A stretch of DNA of 64,000 nucleotides from NCBI GenBank assembly GCA_002104945.1, contig MCFH01000036.1, positions 200,001 to 264,000 of the forward strand, in the 5' to 3' direction. This document shows, in pieces, positions 63,301 to 64,000 of the stretch. The notes beneath the pieces are model-generated. The model was not told the DNA's origin. It was given only the letters and a program-made list of their open reading frames with translations, and did no database searches. Position numbers and translations under genes: made by a program. The stretch is from Piromyces finnis (taxonomy: Eukaryota; Neocallimastigomycota; Neocallimastigomycetes; Neocallimastigales; Neocallimastigaceae). Numbering within the stretch: position 1 is the stretch's first letter; each line of letters begins with the position of its first letter.

Positions 63301-64000
63301 ATTCTTCAACAAGTTTTTCTAAGGCTTCAAGCTTTTCTTTTAATTGATCACGTTCAGAGGTGAGGGTTTCAATTTGTTCTCTAAGAGAAAGGATTTTTTG
63401 GTTTTGTTCTTCACAGCTCTTTTCAAGATCTTCAATGAGAGCCTTTTGTTCCTTTTCAACAGCCTTTAATTGTTCTAATTCAATTAATGGTTGTTCTTGA
63501 ACATCTTCGCCAACAGATTCATTTTCTTTAGTGATTTCACGGTTAATATCATCAAGATTTTCTTGTGCTTTTTCTAAAAGAGCAGCGTCTTCCTTAGCTT
63601 GAACAAGTTCAGCATTAAGTTGATCTCTAGCTTCAGTCATAGCAACTAATTCATCTTGAAGTCTTGCTATTTCATTATCCTTACCTTCTAAATCTTTGGT
63701 ACGTTCAGAAGAGACTTCTAAAGCTTGAGAAAGAGCTTCTTTTTCACCTAAAACTTCTTCTAATTGTTTTTGAAGCTCGGCAATTTCATTGCTCTTTGTT
63801 TCTACTTCTTGTTGGTATTTTTGTAATTGTTCCAATTCAGTTTTAGTCTTTTCAAGATCAGCCTTGGCTTCTTCTAAAGCATCAGTAAGTTGCTTTATTT
63901 GATTTTCGGCTTCTGCCTTATCATTGGAATCAGCTTCACGAGATTCGGCTTCTTCTAATTTAGCAGAAAGTTCTTGAATCTTATTTTCAAGATCTTCGAC
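60338..64000 (-). CDS. Very long coiled-coil protein, 5' end outside window (at least 1220 aa visible)
   Basis: The frame is open from the right edge of the window (64000, reading VEDLENKIQELSAKLEEAES) to the TAA at 60338-60340; no start codon is needed at 63835, where the reading simply continues. The product is continuous heptad-type coiled coil dominated by Glu, Lys, Gln, Leu and Ala. Interruptions are SFEAAPATTPEVEEETRDVP, AAKGLSSGDEDQDEILE and a Ser-rich segment (ANSSSASTIIDESEMTLKRE) near the C-terminus. It ends MSALLDQLTDILS. A near-perfect 15-residue repeat occurs at about 61905-62039. The layout fits a tethering or cytoskeletal scaffold (golgin, p115/USO1, myosin-tail or kinetochore type), but no family-specific end domain such as GRIP is visible and the N-terminal part is missing. 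G+C is clearly higher than in other genes here, suggesting high expression or strong codon selection. Confidence 0.88.
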   Translation of the reverse strand, partial: VEDLENKIQELSAKLEEAESREADSNDKAEAENQIKQLTDALEEAKADLEKTKTELEQLQKYQQEVETKSNEIAELQKQLEEVLGEKEALSQALEVSSERTKDLEGKDNEIARLQDELVAMTEARDQLNAELVQAKEDAALLEKAQENLDDINREITKENESVGEDVQEQPLIELEQLKAVEKEQKALIEDLEKSCEEQNQKILSLREQIETLTSERDQLKEKLEALEKLVEEYHSKEEEQAEEKENDRRQLEEENAQSKLKIDELNEIISSLQTQNITYVNKISDLEEKVSSFEAAPATTPEVEEETRDVPEVSIEEKKALEQELEEIKEQLEIKKQEILLSSENLQKQIEKYEALEQQNQELQETLQSQQQDLNQKSDQIQKELESQIEILTQKNEELVAELEQIKEKAKSMEVEMTENKEKYEEKVKEQQSLEEDYTKAQTALNEAVAEKEAIEAELKKVQESSQEQINAFQDKINQLNESYMNEKQKGDDYEDQVANLKKEIENLKDEVANNAAKGLSSGDEDQDEILEVMNQQIMMLKQSIRSQDEKTKELEEQLEQEKAKGLKEQEETMEKINALLQEKAKLEESLQQELAKTEEINAKISAVEAEKVDLQKQIDDLAEQLENAQKAQPAEDLQEKYEALQAERDASLAQKDQELKEKIEALEAQKDQELQEKIGALEAQKDFELQDKIDALESEKAIAIAEKEKEFDSEKAKIQEEKEQLSEQIISLEDKLALLKIENAKLLEEKNDESEVLEAANRSVQLESENAQLLEQQASDKKTFEEEKKALQDIIAALQADKTKLLEEKEEAEKKSPSLEEKIAELEAEKAKLLEEKEAERKALEEKINNDRETFEAEIGEFKEKFEAMKATLESKMNEESEAESKNQKAIDELNETIKNYESEKEAKEKEISELKETIKGYEEEKETTAQKQNELIQSLESEKKELEEASNKIKDDYEIQIANLKNKNFSLEQELEQVHETYEDYEDLQKQVRAIENLVHFNVQLSSNLKSIRDNSLNIDEEIKQLANSSSASTIIDESEMTLKRESEDISEVSNNNVNLEFDENNSLIKELEQHIEQVKSSRDERIKNLENELEALVSTHQSTMDMLNKFETKQHELEEQIAQNNQEKSQLEIQLSEMKSKTEGSNMEKENKEIKDELNRTIEEKKLLKEKVVELENKVQEIENEITDLITETESHVQMTQGQMSALLDQLTDILS
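61905..62039 (-). repeat. Three in-frame copies of a 45-bp coding repeat in the coiled-coil protein
   Basis: Three consecutive 15-residue units of type AQKDQELKEKIEALE, AQKDQELQEKIGALE and AQKDFELQDKIDALE. They are so alike in DNA that recent in-frame duplication is likely. Confidence 0.85.

Noticed and set aside
63835-63835. A start codon for the coiled-coil protein at 63835
   Set aside because: The codon is TTG and the same frame continues open with identical coiled-coil character to the window edge.

Overview
The window looks like nuclear DNA from an extremely AT-rich eukaryote. Protein-coding genes stand out as islands of near-normal composition in intergenic and intronic DNA that is almost only A and T. 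Introns are spliceosomal, AT-rich and frequent, microsatellites of (AAT)n/(ATT)n are everywhere, and proteins are Asn/Lys/Glu-rich with poly-Asn. A paired GATA-finger regulator of fungal type, a long ankyrin-repeat protein, a GH31 alpha-glucosidase and a Ty1/copia element fit an early-diverging fungus, most plausibly an anaerobic gut fungus (Neocallimastigomycota). That assignment is inference; other very AT-rich eukaryotes are not excluded.

Layout. 1-228: last exon of an unrecognised gene (+). 2457-4111: ribulose-phosphate 3-epimerase (-), six exons, with a minisatellite in intron 5. 4112-10699: gene-free, repeat-rich DNA. 10700-12067: single-exon protein of unknown family (+). About 13.38-14.83 kb: a higher-GC island that looks like a decayed gene (-). 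15646-18411: GATA-type transcription factor (-). 18412-33562: a 15-kb gene-free stretch lying between two divergent genes. 33563-35558: two-exon, seven-membrane-segment protein with a long cytosolic tail (+). 36647-40930: 1427-residue ankyrin protein (-). 42531-44643: TTC14-like TPR/SR-type protein (-), five exons. 45193-49797: GH31 alpha-glucosidase (-), twelve exons. 50792-52536: conserved SAM-methyltransferase-like protein (+), five exons, with a one-base frameshift. 53532-59525: complete Ty1/copia retrotransposon (+) with identical LTRs and a 5-bp target duplication. 60338 to the right edge: very long coiled-coil protein (-), cut by the window.

The genes do not form an operon or obvious cluster; each is an independent eukaryotic unit. 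RPE belongs to the pentose phosphate pathway and the GH31 enzyme to alpha-glucan breakdown. The GATA factor and the seven-TM protein share one huge divergent upstream region. The best leads are the retrotransposon, whose primer-binding site matches a tRNA-Lys(CUU) anticodon arm (half-tRNA priming) and which carries a Ty1-like bipartite nuclear signal; the high share of AAG rather than YAG 3' splice sites (13 of 25 inferred introns); a second, unnamed repeat type in the N-terminal half of the ankyrin protein; and the unknown proteins at 10.7 and 33.6 kb. All exon boundaries were read by eye from phase, splice motifs and family continuity, without transcript data.
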